Assembly (NCBI GenBank): GCA_965262775.1
Contig: CBDHFT010000001.1
Location: 461,337 to 525,336 of the forward strand
DNA: 64,000 nucleotides
Source: JASGCL01 sp965262775
GTDB lineage: Bacteria > Pseudomonadota > Alphaproteobacteria > JASGCL01
Direction of reading: 5' to 3'
The notes under the pieces are model-generated. The model ran no database searches, had not been told where the DNA came from, and saw only the letters and a program-made list of their open reading frames with translations. The first letter of the stretch is position 1, and each line of letters begins with the position of its first letter. Shown one piece after another: positions 17,623 to 26,100 of the stretch. The position numbers and the translations under genes were made by a program.

Positions 17623-17814
17623 GTTTTCTATGGCTTAAAAAAAATCTGACGCCTGGGGGTGGTTGTGGTAATGGATGGTGCGCGACCAGCCCTAATATTT
17701 TTTCTATGAATTCTATCTTAATATCATCGCGATATGAAGGCAAGATGATGAAGGCAGCATGAAGCCCCAAGCTACGTCATTTGCAATCAGGGTTTTGGCA
17801 ATTATTTTTTGGCG

Positions 17815-17832
17815 CGCGCCACGAATGGCGCG
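17815..17832. terminator. Short GC-rich hairpin after ssb
   Basis: CGCGCCA-CGAA-TGGCGCG is a 7-bp perfect stem with a four-base loop, 12 bases after the ssb stop. On the minus strand it is preceded by A8 and followed by AAAAAATAATT, so it looks like a terminator only in the plus direction. It may stabilise the ssb mRNA end. Confidence 0.4.
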
Positions 17833-17844
17833 ATGATTTTTTTT

Positions 17845-18330
17845 CTAGAATGGAATATCGTCATCCATATCGGGTTTGCCCTTGGCGCCGCCGCTGTCCA
17901 TGCCGCCGCCCATGCCACCACCTGATGATCCGCCGCCGCCGCCGCTGTCGCGGCCACCCTCGGCCATGCCGCCCGCACTGCCACGGCCGTCAAGCAAATG
18001 TAATTGCCCGTTGAATGCACTTACCACAACCTCGGTAATGAATTTATCTTGCCCCGATGTGGCGTCTTGCCATTTGCGGTGGCGCAATTGGCCTTCTATC
18101 ATGACGCGGCTACCTTTGTTTAAAAATCGTTCGGCGATGTTGGCGGCCTTGCCAAATATAACAATATTGTGCCATTCGGTGCGTTCTTGCACATTGCCTT
18201 CTTGGTCTTTCCATCGGTCGGACGTGGCGATACGGAAACTGGCAACTTTTTCACCCTTTTGCGTGTTGCGGATAACGGGGTCGGCACCCAAATTACCCAA
18301 TAAAAATACTTTATTTAATGCGGTCGTCAT
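17845..18330 (-). CDS. ssb: Single-stranded DNA-binding protein
   Basis: A 161-residue protein with the OB fold in residues 1-110 (MTTALNKVFLLGNLGADPVIR, ERTEWHNIVIFGKAANIAERFLNKGSRVMIEGQL), a glycine-rich linker with runs of Gly and Ser, and the acidic tail MDDDIPF, which binds partner proteins in replication and repair. The length is normal. It stands between yggS and infA, all on the minus strand, with about 140 bases between ssb and infA. An upstream ATTTCTCC complement shows a GGAG-type ribosome-binding site before the ATG at 18330. Confidence 0.97.
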   Translation of the reverse strand: MTTALNKVFLLGNLGADPVIRNTQKGEKVASFRIATSDRWKDQEGNVQERTEWHNIVIFGKAANIAERFLNKGSRVMIEGQLRHRKWQDATSGQDKFITEVVVSAFNGQLHLLDGRGSAGGMAEGGRDSGGGGGSSGGGMGGGMDSGGAKGKPDMDDDIPF

Positions 18331-18473
18331 TGCTATTTCTCCTATAATAATAATTTTATATAAAATCAGTAAATATAACCAATAGGCTTATTCTGTCTTA
18401 AACCATTGTTATAAAATAGCAAGCAATAAAGTATAGAATTTTTGATAAATACAAAACCCGTGTAAGGGACGGC

Positions 18474-18716
18474 TTAGCGCGGGGTGTGAACAAAACCTGG
18501 CTTTTCGCGAAATACAATCCGCCCCTTGGTCAAGTCATAGGGGGTCATTTCCACCGTAACCTTATCCCCCACCAAAATACGAATACGGTGTTTGCGCATT
18601 TTGCCCGCGGTGTGGCCAATGATTAAATGGCCATTTTCCAAGGTAACGCGAAACATCGCGTTGGGTAATTTTTCGGTTACCGTGCCTTTAAATTCTATCA
18701 ATTCTTCTTTGGACAT
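18474..18716 (-). CDS. infA: Translation initiation factor IF-1
   Basis: The 80-residue product carries the S1/OB fold of IF-1: EELIEFKGTVTEKLPNAMFRVTLENGH, HTAGKMRKHRIRILVGDKV and VEMTPYDLTKGRIVFR. IF-1 occupies the ribosomal A site during initiation. It is about eight residues longer than the Escherichia coli protein because of the C-terminal tail EKPGFVHTPR. A GAAGG element precedes the ATG, and a good minus-strand promoter lies just upstream. Confidence 0.97.
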   Translation of the reverse strand: MSKEELIEFKGTVTEKLPNAMFRVTLENGHLIIGHTAGKMRKHRIRILVGDKVTVEMTPYDLTKGRIVFREKPGFVHTPR

Positions 18717-18736
18717 AATTTTTTTTCCTTCATTCT

Positions 18737-18766
18737 TCTATAACAAGTAAACAGCGGGCTTGACAA
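18737..18766 (-). promoter_or_regulatory. Candidate sigma-70 promoter of infA, divergent from ychF
   Basis: On the minus strand TTGTCA (18761-18766) and TATAGA (18737-18742) are 18 bases apart, with the infA ATG 20 bases further on. On the plus strand the same place begins with TTGACA (18760-18765), which could serve as a -35 for ychF, so the two -35 elements overlap in opposite directions. Confidence 0.5.
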
Positions 18767-18795
18767 GCGAAAGATTCTATCTTCTATCTATTTTT

Positions 18796-19905
18796 ATGAG
18801 TTTTCATTGCGGTATAGTCGGGTTGCCCAACGTGGGCAAATCCACCCTTTTTAATGCCCTTACCCAAACCCAATCGGCGGAGGCTGCCAATTACCCATTC
18901 TGCACCATCGAACCCAATGTTGGGCGGGTGGCGGTGCCCGATGACAGGCTGACCGCCCTGGCGCAACTTTACCCATCGCAAAAAATCATCCCCGCCCAGA
19001 TGGAATTTGTCGATATTGCGGGGTTGGTGAAGGGTGCTTCGAAAGGCGAAGGGCTTGGCAATCAATTTTTGGGTCATATTCGCGCGGTCGATGCCATAGC
19101 CCAGGTGGTGCGGTGCTTCACCGATGGTAACATAACCCATGTCGCGGGTAAGATAGATCCCCTCAGCGATTTTGAAACCATTCGCATCGAATTGCTTTTG
19201 TCGGATTTGGAAGCCTTGCTCAAGCGCAAAGACAACATGGAAAAAAAAGCCAGGGCGCAGGATAAGGATACCCTGGCGCAAATGCCTTTGCTGCATAAAT
19301 TGTTGGCCCTGGCCGAGGCGGGGGATGATATGTTGAAGGGGGTCAAGGCCATGAATCTTTCCCCCGAACAGATGGCGGTGTTGCAAACCTGGCAATTGCT
19401 GTCGTTAAAACCCACCATGTTGATATGCAACGTGGCGGAGGATGAAGTGACGCAAGGCAACGCATTAAGCAAGCAAGTGCAAGATTACGGCAAGCAACAT
19501 AACATACCCGTTGCTATCATATCGGCCAAAATTGAATCGGAAATTGCCATGTTGCCCACCGCCGACCGTATAGAATTTTTGCAAACCCTGGGTTTAGAAG
19601 AAACAGGCCTTAGCCAAATTATCCGCCTTGGTTATCAATTGTTGGACCGCTTGTCTTTCTTCACCGTTGGGCCAAAGGAAGCCCGCGGGTGGAGCATTCA
19701 AAAAGGTTCCACGGCGCAAGAAGCGGCGGGGACCATCCATACCGATTTTGCCCGTGGTTTCATTGCCGCCGAAACCATCAATTATCGTGACTTGCTTGAT
19801 TTGGGGTCCGAAGCCCTAGCCAAGGAACAAGGAAAAATAAGGTTGGAAGGAAAAAATTATTTGGTTCAAGATGGTGATGTTTTTCATTTCCGATTTGCGG
19901 TATAG
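18796..19905 (+). CDS. ychF: Redox-regulated ATPase YchF (OLA1 family)
   Basis: A protein of 369 residues from the ATG at 18796 (MSFHCGIVGLPNVGKSTLFNALT); a longer frame starting 36 bases earlier adds residues outside the family. P-loop GLPNVGKS, G2 region NYPFCTIEPNVG and G3 VDIAGLVKGAS are clear. Members bind ATP in preference to GTP, because the G4 NKxD motif is altered; here it reads ICNVAEDE. The C-terminal TGS-like domain is RGWSIQKGSTAQEAAGTIHTDFARGFI. YchF associates with ribosomes and oxidative-stress control. tpiA follows 45 bases later. Confidence 0.95.
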   Translation: MSFHCGIVGLPNVGKSTLFNALTQTQSAEAANYPFCTIEPNVGRVAVPDDRLTALAQLYPSQKIIPAQMEFVDIAGLVKGASKGEGLGNQFLGHIRAVDAIAQVVRCFTDGNITHVAGKIDPLSDFETIRIELLLSDLEALLKRKDNMEKKARAQDKDTLAQMPLLHKLLALAEAGDDMLKGVKAMNLSPEQMAVLQTWQLLSLKPTMLICNVAEDEVTQGNALSKQVQDYGKQHNIPVAIISAKIESEIAMLPTADRIEFLQTLGLEETGLSQIIRLGYQLLDRLSFFTVGPKEARGWSIQKGSTAQEAAGTIHTDFARGFIAAETINYRDLLDLGSEALAKEQGKIRLEGKNYLVQDGDVFHFRFAV

Positions 19906-19950
19906 TAAAGGCCAGCATTCATTATGTTGAGGGAGCGGGGAGAAATAATC

Positions 19951-20652
19951 ATGACGCAGAAATTAATCATTGCCAATTGGAAAATGAATTTGCCAGTCGG
20001 CGGCATAGCGGCGTTTGCAGAAAAAATAACCAAGCCGCGACCCAGCAACCTTATTATTGCGCCGCCCTACCCATTTTTATCGCACGTTCGTGGCCAGGGT
20101 TTTCAAATCGCCGCCCAAGATGTTTCGGCCAACGATAACAAAAATGGCAAGGGGGCATTCACGGGGGAAGTTGCCGCCGACATGTTGATGCAAGTTGGCG
20201 TTCAACATTGCATAGTGGGTCATTCGGAACGGCGACAATATTATCATGAAGACCATGAATTGTTGGCAAAAAAAATAATTCAATTGCTTAATCATCACAT
20301 TATTCCTATTTTTTGTGTGGGCGAACAACGCGCCGATTATGAAGACAAAAAAACCAACGAAGTTTTATCGGCGCAATTAAGCGCGCTAAGCAATTTTAAA
20401 GGAAAAGAAATTATCATTGCTTATGAACCCGTGTGGGCAATTGGCACGGGGGCGGTGGCGACCACCGACCATATGATTCGGGTGCACCAATATTTAAAAG
20501 GGCGATTGGGGGGCGAGGTGAAGGTTTTGTATGGCGGGTCGGTTAATGCCAGCAACGCAGCGGCAATTTTGTCGTTGAAAGAAGTTGATGGATTATTAAT
20601 CGGCGCCGCCAGTTTAAAGGCCGAGGAGATGATGGCTATTTTAGGAGGCTAG
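19951..20652 (+). CDS. tpiA: Triosephosphate isomerase
   Basis: A 233-residue enzyme from the ATG at 19951, preceded by GGGGAG; an upstream in-frame ATG would add MLRERGEII, which is not family-like. Catalytic residues are visible: Asn and Lys in NWKMN, His in IVGHSERR and Glu in AYEPVWAIGTG; the phosphate-binding YGGSVN is also present. It interconverts dihydroxyacetone phosphate and glyceraldehyde 3-phosphate in glycolysis. The protein is slightly shorter than the usual 250 residues. It may be cotranscribed with ychF, and a strong hairpin follows at 20777. Confidence 0.96.
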   Translation: MTQKLIIANWKMNLPVGGIAAFAEKITKPRPSNLIIAPPYPFLSHVRGQGFQIAAQDVSANDNKNGKGAFTGEVAADMLMQVGVQHCIVGHSERRQYYHEDHELLAKKIIQLLNHHIIPIFCVGEQRADYEDKKTNEVLSAQLSALSNFKGKEIIIAYEPVWAIGTGAVATTDHMIRVHQYLKGRLGGEVKVLYGGSVNASNAAAILSLKEVDGLLIGAASLKAEEMMAILGG

Positions 20653-20735
20653 GCTTGTGCCTTTTTTATAAAAAATAGGCATGGCAATTTTAGAGTCTAT
20701 TTTAGAGATTTAAATAAAAGAATCGAATAAAAGAA

Positions 20736-20764
20736 TTGACAAATAAGTAAGAATTGGATAGGGT
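20736..20764 (+). promoter_or_regulatory. Candidate promoter of the hairpin RNA before the Abi gene
   Basis: TTGACA (20736-20741), then 17 bases, then TAGGGT (20759-20764). The -35 is perfect and the -10 is weak (TA...T only). If used, transcription would start near 20771, just before the hairpin at 20777-20816, giving a very short RNA that ends at the T-run. Confidence 0.4.
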
Positions 20765-20776
20765 TAAGAGGATATA

Positions 20777-20825
20777 CCCATCCCTGCGGTTTAGAGCAAT
20801 CTAAACGAGGGGTGGGGTTTTTTTT
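20777..20825 (+). ncRNA. Strong GNRA-capped hairpin with T8 tail: terminator, or ncRNA partner of the Abi gene
   Basis: CCCATCCCT (20777-20785) pairs with AGGGGTGGG (20808-20816) over 9 bp, and the inner GTTTAGA pairs with TCTAAAC around a GCAA tetraloop. A small internal loop separates the two stems. Eight Ts follow (20818-20825). It ends 21 bases before the Abi start codon. As a plain intrinsic terminator it would serve tpiA, but it is over 120 bases after tpiA and has its own promoter-like sequence, so a short RNA acting with the HEPN protein is a real alternative. Confidence 0.55.
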
Positions 20826-20846
20826 ACATGGCGGCTGTATTTTATC

Positions 20847-21761
20847 ATGGGACAAGGTTATAACAACTCTTTAAAACTAGATTACACCAAACCTTTTTTA
20901 TCAGTTGATGAACAGCTCGCGCTTATAAAATCAAGAGGGCTTGCGGTAGGCGATGATAATGATGCGAAGCATTATCTTAAAACTATAGGTTATTATCGTT
21001 TAAGCGGTTATTGGCATCCTTTCCGTAAAGAAGCTAGCGAATATTTTATAAATGGCACAAAATTTTCTGATGTTGTTGAATTATATGCCTTTGATAAAAA
21101 ATTAAGGCTGATTGTTTTAGATGCGATTGAAAGAATAGAGGTTGCTGTTAGGGTAGCTATGGCTTTGTCTTTAGGCAAAGATAATCCTTTTATACATTTA
21201 AGTAGTAATATATTTTTTAATGAAAATAATTACAAAGAATGGAGAAAATATTTTGATAAAAAATATGAATCTTCTAAACAACCATGGTTTATTACCGCAA
21301 ATAAAAAATATAAAGAATTGCCAATTTGGATGGTGATAGAAACCTGGGATTTTGGATTGTTATCTTATTTCTTTTCGGGTTTAAATTCTAAATATAAAGA
21401 TATTATAACTAGCAATTATGCTGTGAATCCTACTGTATTAAAAAATTGGTTAGCAAGTATCAACGAGATAAGAAATATATGCGCCCATCATCAACGATTA
21501 TGGAATTTTTCACTAAACAACGTAGTAAAAACACCAAAAAATTTACCTGATATGGATAATATTAGAAGCAATCAAGCGGTAAAAGTCAAAATATACGCTG
21601 TATTAATCATCATACAATTTTTATTAAGAATAATTAACCCAACCACAAAATGGCATGAAAGATTAAAAGAGCATATGAATCAATTTCCTAATAATCCTAA
21701 CATTAATATTCAGCGAGCTGGCTTTCCTCAAGATTGGCATAAAGAAAAAATTTGGCAATAA
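20847..21761 (+). CDS. Abi_2-family (AbiD/AbiF-like) abortive infection HEPN protein
   Basis: A 304-residue protein. The Abi_2 hallmarks are in order: DYTKPFLSVDEQLALIKSRG at the N-terminus, LKTIGYYRLSGYWHPFR near residue 50, YAFDKKLRLIVLDAIERIEVAVR, WMVIETWDFGLLSYF and NEIRNICAHHQRLWN near residue 209. The last contains RNICAH, the R-x4-H motif of HEPN ribonucleases, so RNA cleavage is the likely activity. Family members block phage by arresting the infected cell. The DNA is AT-rich against tpiA and tadA and was probably acquired. It lies alone on the plus strand, between a strong hairpin and the tail of tadA, with no second protein gene to serve as antitoxin. The ATG has no clear Shine-Dalgarno. 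Confidence 0.85.
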   Translation: MGQGYNNSLKLDYTKPFLSVDEQLALIKSRGLAVGDDNDAKHYLKTIGYYRLSGYWHPFRKEASEYFINGTKFSDVVELYAFDKKLRLIVLDAIERIEVAVRVAMALSLGKDNPFIHLSSNIFFNENNYKEWRKYFDKKYESSKQPWFITANKKYKELPIWMVIETWDFGLLSYFFSGLNSKYKDIITSNYAVNPTVLKNWLASINEIRNICAHHQRLWNFSLNNVVKTPKNLPDMDNIRSNQAVKVKIYAVLIIIQFLLRIINPTTKWHERLKEHMNQFPNNPNINIQRAGFPQDWHKEKIWQ

Positions 21762-21803
21762 ATAAGCAAATTAATTTTTTATCGCTATTGAGATGTAAGT
21801 TAG

Positions 21804-22268
21804 TTAGGTTCTAGGTCTTAGACCTAGAAAAAAATCCTTCATCAATTGTTCGCAATCGTGGCGTAAAATGCCATCAATGATGTCGGGCCTGTGGTGGCAA
21901 TGGGGATTGGCAAAAACCCGCGCGCCCGATAATACCCCGCCCGATTTTTCGTCATAACCGCCGAACACCAATGTTTTTATCCGCACGGCCGATATCGCCG
22001 CCGCGCATAGGGCGCAAGGTTCAAGTGTCACCAACAATGTATGGTCCGATAAAAACTTCTCACCACATTGCTTGATTGCTTTATCAATAACCAACATTTC
22101 GGCATGGGCCAGGGCATTGCTTGTTTCCTCAACACGGTTATGGTCCACCGCCACCACCGCGCCATTTTTATCAATCACCATGGCGGCCACGGGCACCTCG
22201 CCCCGCTCCGCCGCGGATTGCGCGTGGGGCAACAATTGGCGCATCAAATCGATGTAATCAATAACCAT
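21804..22268 (-). CDS. tadA: tRNA-specific adenosine deaminase TadA
   Basis: A 154-residue cytidine/deoxycytidylate-deaminase-fold enzyme. Zinc ligands are His55 with catalytic Glu57 in HAEM, and Cys85 and Cys88 in PCALC. TadA makes inosine at the wobble base of tRNA-Arg(ACG). The C-terminal residues LGLRPRT are encoded by the CTAGGTC palindrome at 21811-21827, so the true family end may lie a few residues earlier and the tail may have been replaced when the neighbouring Abi gene arrived. The next gene upstream, a HAD phosphatase, is on the same strand 31 bases away. Confidence 0.92.
   Translation of the reverse strand: MVIDYIDLMRQLLPHAQSAAERGEVPVAAMVIDKNGAVVAVDHNRVEETSNALAHAEMLVIDKAIKQCGEKFLSDHTLLVTLEPCALCAAAISAVRIKTLVFGGYDEKSGGVLSGARVFANPHCHHRPDIIDGILRHDCEQLMKDFFLGLRPRT
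21811..21827. repeat. CTAGG palindrome at the 3' end of tadA
   Basis: CTAGGTC-TTA-GACCTAG is a 7-bp perfect inverted repeat with a three-base loop. With the preceding AGGTT it matches the element at 33506-33527 (AGGTTCTAGGAC...), and it lies between the AT-rich Abi gene and the housekeeping genes. It codes for part of the TadA tail. Confidence 0.6.
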
Positions 22269-22299
22269 GGTGTGATGGCGTTACTGTTTTTTTTTATGG

Positions 22300-23013
22300 C
22301 TACATATTAACAATACTGGCGAGGAAAGGGGTAATGTCGTCGATAACAGCATCGATATAATGGGGCGTCGCCGTGGCCAGGTGGGGCAAGGATGGCGGGT
22401 TGTTGGGGTGGCTGTCAACCCGCAACCAAATTGTTTGCATGGCGAAGGATTTGGCGGTTTTTAAATTATCGGCAATATCGTCTATCAAAACCGATCTTTC
22501 CTTGACTATTTTGGGGCATTGCGCAAAAAAACTTTCGTAGGCCACATGCTGCGGCTTGGGTATGTAATTGGTATCCTTGATAGAAACTATTTTGGTAAAA
22601 ATATTGCTGGCAATACCAAGTTGGTTCAGCGTTTGGTGGGCATGGTCGGTATCGCCGTTGGTAAAAATATATTTGTCGCCCGGCAATTTTTGTAAATGCT
22701 GCGCCAATATTTCATTACGCGGCAAAACAGTATAATCAATGTCATGCACATTGCGCAAAAATTCGGTGGGGTCAATATCATGGTTTTCCATCAGCCCGCG
22801 CAATGTTGTGCCGTAATGAAAAAAATAATTTTTTTGTAAGGTTCGAGCGTCATCGAACGGTAAAGATAATTTTTCCATAACAAATTTTGTCATCAACTTA
22901 TCAACCTGCGAAAACAAATTGAATGAATGATGATACAATGTATTGTCCAAATCAAAAACCCAATTGTCGATGGTTTGATGGTTGATACGATTGGGGGTTA
23001 GGCTGTTGCTCAT
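22300..23013 (-). CDS. HAD-family pyrimidine 5'-nucleotidase-like phosphatase
   Basis: A 237-residue haloacid dehalogenase-superfamily protein. Motif I is FDLDNTLYH with the nucleophile Asp, motif II is IFTNGDTDH, and the motif III/IV region is KPQHVAYESFFAQ followed by VLIDDIADNLKTAKSFAMQTIWL. The FDLDNTLY-HHSFNLF opening is the signature of the pyrimidine 5'-nucleotidase subgroup related to yeast SDT1. These remove phosphate from nucleotides such as UMP or CMP; the exact substrate is not known here. The start overlaps the mutS stop by four bases (ATGA), so the two genes form an operon. Confidence 0.85.
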   Translation of the reverse strand: MSNSLTPNRINHQTIDNWVFDLDNTLYHHSFNLFSQVDKLMTKFVMEKLSLPFDDARTLQKNYFFHYGTTLRGLMENHDIDPTEFLRNVHDIDYTVLPRNEILAQHLQKLPGDKYIFTNGDTDHAHQTLNQLGIASNIFTKIVSIKDTNYIPKPQHVAYESFFAQCPKIVKERSVLIDDIADNLKTAKSFAMQTIWLRVDSHPNNPPSLPHLATATPHYIDAVIDDITPFLASIVNM

Positions 23014-25700
23014 GTTTTCTTTTCTAATTCCTTTAGCACATGTTGCGCCCGCGCCACCACCGTTGCGGGCACGCCCGCCATGGCGGCAACTTGAATACCA
23101 TAAGAATGGTTGGCTTGGCCTGCTATCAATTCATGAAAAAATACCAATTTTTTATCCCATTCTTCAACCTTCATGGTGAAGCAATCCATCGCGGATAGGC
23201 TCGCCGCCAATTTGGTCAATTCATGATAATGGGTTGCAAACAGGGTGCGGGCCGCAATCTGATTATGCAAATATTCGGTGATGGCAATGGCCAAAGACAA
23301 CCCGTCAAAAGTGGCGGTGCCACGACCAATTTCATCCATAATGATTAACGATCCCGCGGTGGCATTTTGTAAAATATTGGCGGTTTCCAACATCTCAATC
23401 ATGAATGTCGATTGCCCCCGCGCCAAATCATCGGCCGCGCCAACCCGTGAAAAAATTTTGTCCACCACCGATATAACGGCCTCATCGGCGGGAACATAAA
23501 AACCCGATTGCGCCATGATAACAATAATCGCCACCATACGTAAAAAAGTACTCTTACCCGCCATGTTGGGGGCGGTTAATAACATAAAAAATTTGTCACT
23601 ACCCAAAGAAACATCATTGGCGGTAAAATGCTCGGCCGATGCCGACAAAGACTGTTCCACCACGGGGTGGCGGGCGCGCCGCAATAATAATTTTTTGTCG
23701 CCCGCCGCGGTGATGCTTGGCCTGACAAAATGTTGTTCGCGCGCAATGCGCCCCATGGCTTGGTTAAGGTCAATCGCCGCCAACAAATCAGACAACAACA
23801 ACAATGGTGCATGTTGCGCCATGACGGTGGCGACCAATTCGTCAAAAATTTGCACCTCCACCGCTACGGCATGGTTCGCGCCCCGTTCAATATCACCGCC
23901 CAGGGTGATTAATTCCGCGCTGTTATAACGCACCAAGGCTGATAAGGTTTGGCGATGTTGAAAAATACTATGGGCGGTCATTTTATCGGCATGGCGCGCC
24001 GCAACCTCGATATAAAAACCCCAAATATTATTTTGTTTTATTTTCAAATTATCAATATTGGTCAATTGCCGATATGTATGTTCCAGCAAATTTAATTGCC
24101 GCCATTTTTCTTTTTGCCCCGTGGTAATATCATCAAGGTCAGCCCGAAACCCAGGGCGGATAAACCCGCCATGCCGCGCCAAAAGGGGCAGGTTGTCATG
24201 AAGCAAAGCATTGCCAAGCAACTGGCCTAAAGGGGCAACATCGGGAAATTTGTCAACCAACATGACGATAGGATGTTGCGGGTTGGTTGCTGACCCGTCG
24301 GGCAAAAATTTTCGCAATGTTTTTTTGATGGCAGGGATTTTTTCCAAAACCTGGGCAATGGCCGCCAAATCGCGTGGCCCGCCCTTCTTTGCCGACAGGC
24401 GTGACAAAGCCCGCGACAGGTCGGGCATGGCGGTAAGCAAGCCGCGTAATTCTTCGCTTATATTTTTGTTATCGACAAAAAATTGCAACCCATCAAGCCG
24501 CGCATTGATTTTGGTAATATTTTTTAACGGTTGTTGCAAACGACTGCGCAATAATCGCGCTCCCGCCGCCGTTTCGGCTTGGTCCAACAGGGTGAGCAGG
24601 CACCCCTCGCGCCCGCCACGGTGGCTGTTGCTTAAAATATCCAGCGATTGGAAACTGGCCCTATCGATGCTCATGTTGTCGGATTGGTCTATTTTTTTGG
24701 GCGGTAATAATTTGGGCAAGGCATTTATTTGCGTGCGCTTGAGGTAAGATAAAAGCCCGCCCAAGGCCGATAATTCGTCAGACGAAAAATCGCCGAAGCC
24801 TTCCAAACTTTTTACCTGGAATTGCTCTTGCAATATTTGCACGCCGCGTTGTTTGTTAAATACCGTGATGGATTCGGGGGTAATTTTTTCGTAAAAATCG
24901 CGCAATTCGCTGGCGACCGTTTCATCCTTTAATAAAACATCGGGGGTTAGAATTTCGGCGGGTGATATTCTGCCGATAAAATTGCTTAGCGAGCTTAGGG
25001 CCATAACCTCCACCGCCAAGAATCCCGTCGACACATCGGCGATGGCAACCGCCAATTTTTTCTCATTGTTGTTTTTTATGGCGGGGTTGTTTGAACCAGC
25101 CCCTGCCGAATTGGGCGAGAGGATGGGCGAGAGGGCTAATAAAAAATTATGTTGTTTTTCGGGCAACAGATTTTGTTCCACCACCGTGCCGCGGGTGATA
25201 ACACGCACCACCTGGCGCGTCATCAAATTCTTGCCTGGTGCTTTGGCGGGGGTGGCTTGCTGTATATTGCTTACTTGTTCGCCCGCTTGGTCGCTTGCTT
25301 GTTCGCTCACCTGCTCGGCCAGGGCAATTTTTTTGCCCATGGTGATAAGTTTGGCAATGTAATTATCGGCGGCATGGTGCGGCACGCCGCACATCGGAAT
25401 ATCTTTATCCCCCTGTTTGCCGCGCCGCGTCAGGGTCAGGTTTAATAATTGCGCCGCCTCCACCGCATCTTCAAAAAACAATTCATAAAAATCGCCGAGG
25501 CGAAAAAACAATAGACTGTCAGGATGTTGGTCCTTTAATGACCGATATTGCGCCATCAGCGGGGTAAGGGTTGCATCGCTCAAGTTGCCACCTTTACCAG
25601 GAACCTCGGCATCATTTGAGCCAGGGGCTTGGTTGTCAGAAGGCACGTTCGCACCATCAAGCTCAGACAAAAGGTCGGGTGGGGTAAGCCTTGAATTCAT
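23010..25700 (-). CDS. mutS: DNA mismatch repair protein MutS
   Basis: An 896-residue MutS. The mismatch-binding Phe motif is in LGDFYELFFEDA; the ATPase has Walker A APNMAGKSTFLR, Walker B LIIMDEIGRGTATFDG and the final FATHYHEL. Two parts are unusual: a hydrophilic N-terminal leader of about 45 residues, and an insertion around residue 132 made of near-repeats (EQVSEQASDQAGEQVS) followed by an Ala/Pro/Lys linker in the mismatch-binding domain. Another Asn-rich insertion (NSAGAGSNNPAIKNNNEKK) follows near residue 200. Catalytic and binding motifs are intact, so it should be functional. It recognises mispairs and, with MutL, starts repair. MutL is not in the window. Confidence 0.96.
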   Translation of the reverse strand: MNSRLTPPDLLSELDGANVPSDNQAPGSNDAEVPGKGGNLSDATLTPLMAQYRSLKDQHPDSLLFFRLGDFYELFFEDAVEAAQLLNLTLTRRGKQGDKDIPMCGVPHHAADNYIAKLITMGKKIALAEQVSEQASDQAGEQVSNIQQATPAKAPGKNLMTRQVVRVITRGTVVEQNLLPEKQHNFLLALSPILSPNSAGAGSNNPAIKNNNEKKLAVAIADVSTGFLAVEVMALSSLSNFIGRISPAEILTPDVLLKDETVASELRDFYEKITPESITVFNKQRGVQILQEQFQVKSLEGFGDFSSDELSALGGLLSYLKRTQINALPKLLPPKKIDQSDNMSIDRASFQSLDILSNSHRGGREGCLLTLLDQAETAAGARLLRSRLQQPLKNITKINARLDGLQFFVDNKNISEELRGLLTAMPDLSRALSRLSAKKGGPRDLAAIAQVLEKIPAIKKTLRKFLPDGSATNPQHPIVMLVDKFPDVAPLGQLLGNALLHDNLPLLARHGGFIRPGFRADLDDITTGQKEKWRQLNLLEHTYRQLTNIDNLKIKQNNIWGFYIEVAARHADKMTAHSIFQHRQTLSALVRYNSAELITLGGDIERGANHAVAVEVQIFDELVATVMAQHAPLLLLSDLLAAIDLNQAMGRIAREQHFVRPSITAAGDKKLLLRRARHPVVEQSLSASAEHFTANDVSLGSDKFFMLLTAPNMAGKSTFLRMVAIIVIMAQSGFYVPADEAVISVVDKIFSRVGAADDLARGQSTFMIEMLETANILQNATAGSLIIMDEIGRGTATFDGLSLAIAITEYLHNQIAARTLFATHYHELTKLAASLSAMDCFTMKVEEWDKKLVFFHELIAGQANHSYGIQVAAMAGVPATVVARAQHVLKELEKKT

Positions 25701-25918
25701 ATAGTTTTGTATGATGTTTTTTATGATGTTTAAGCAAAACTAGCAAGCCCGCACAAGCCTATATTTTGACGCTATAGTTTGGTTTTTTTTATAATTAAGG
25801 GCGCGGACGATGGTAACAGGGGCAGGGCGTATCATGAGAAAAATCTTGCCTTTTGTAAAAAAAAATGACAAAAGGGAAAATAACCATTTATCAATATAGA
25901 ATAATAACAAAAATAATG

Positions 25919-26002
25919 GCGGGCGTGGCGAAATGGCAGACGCGCCAGATTTAGGTTCTGGTGAGGTAACTCGTGGGGGTTCAAGTCCCTCCGCCCGCAC
26001 CA
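25919..26002 (+). tRNA. tRNA-Leu (anticodon TAG)
   Basis: An 84-nt class II tRNA. The acceptor stem GCGGGCG pairs with CGCCCGC, followed by A and an encoded CCA (26000-26002). The anticodon stem CCAGA/TCTGG holds the loop TTTAGGT, giving anticodon TAG for CTA codons. The extra arm (GAGGTAACTC) is the long leucine type, and the T arm GGGGTTCAAGTCCC is standard. Confidence 0.95.
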
Positions 26003-26100
26003 AGCATAAATTAAGAAACAAGAAATAAAACAGTAACAATGAATTACTTCAAGTTTTTTACAACATTTCATTTTTATAATATCTTAAGGAAAAAAATATC

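Noticed and set aside
17504..17770. Minus-strand frame of 88 codons between yggS and ssb
   Set aside because: It overlaps the start of yggS in another frame, has no ribosome-binding site and no recognisable family, though its first 40 residues look somewhat protein-like.
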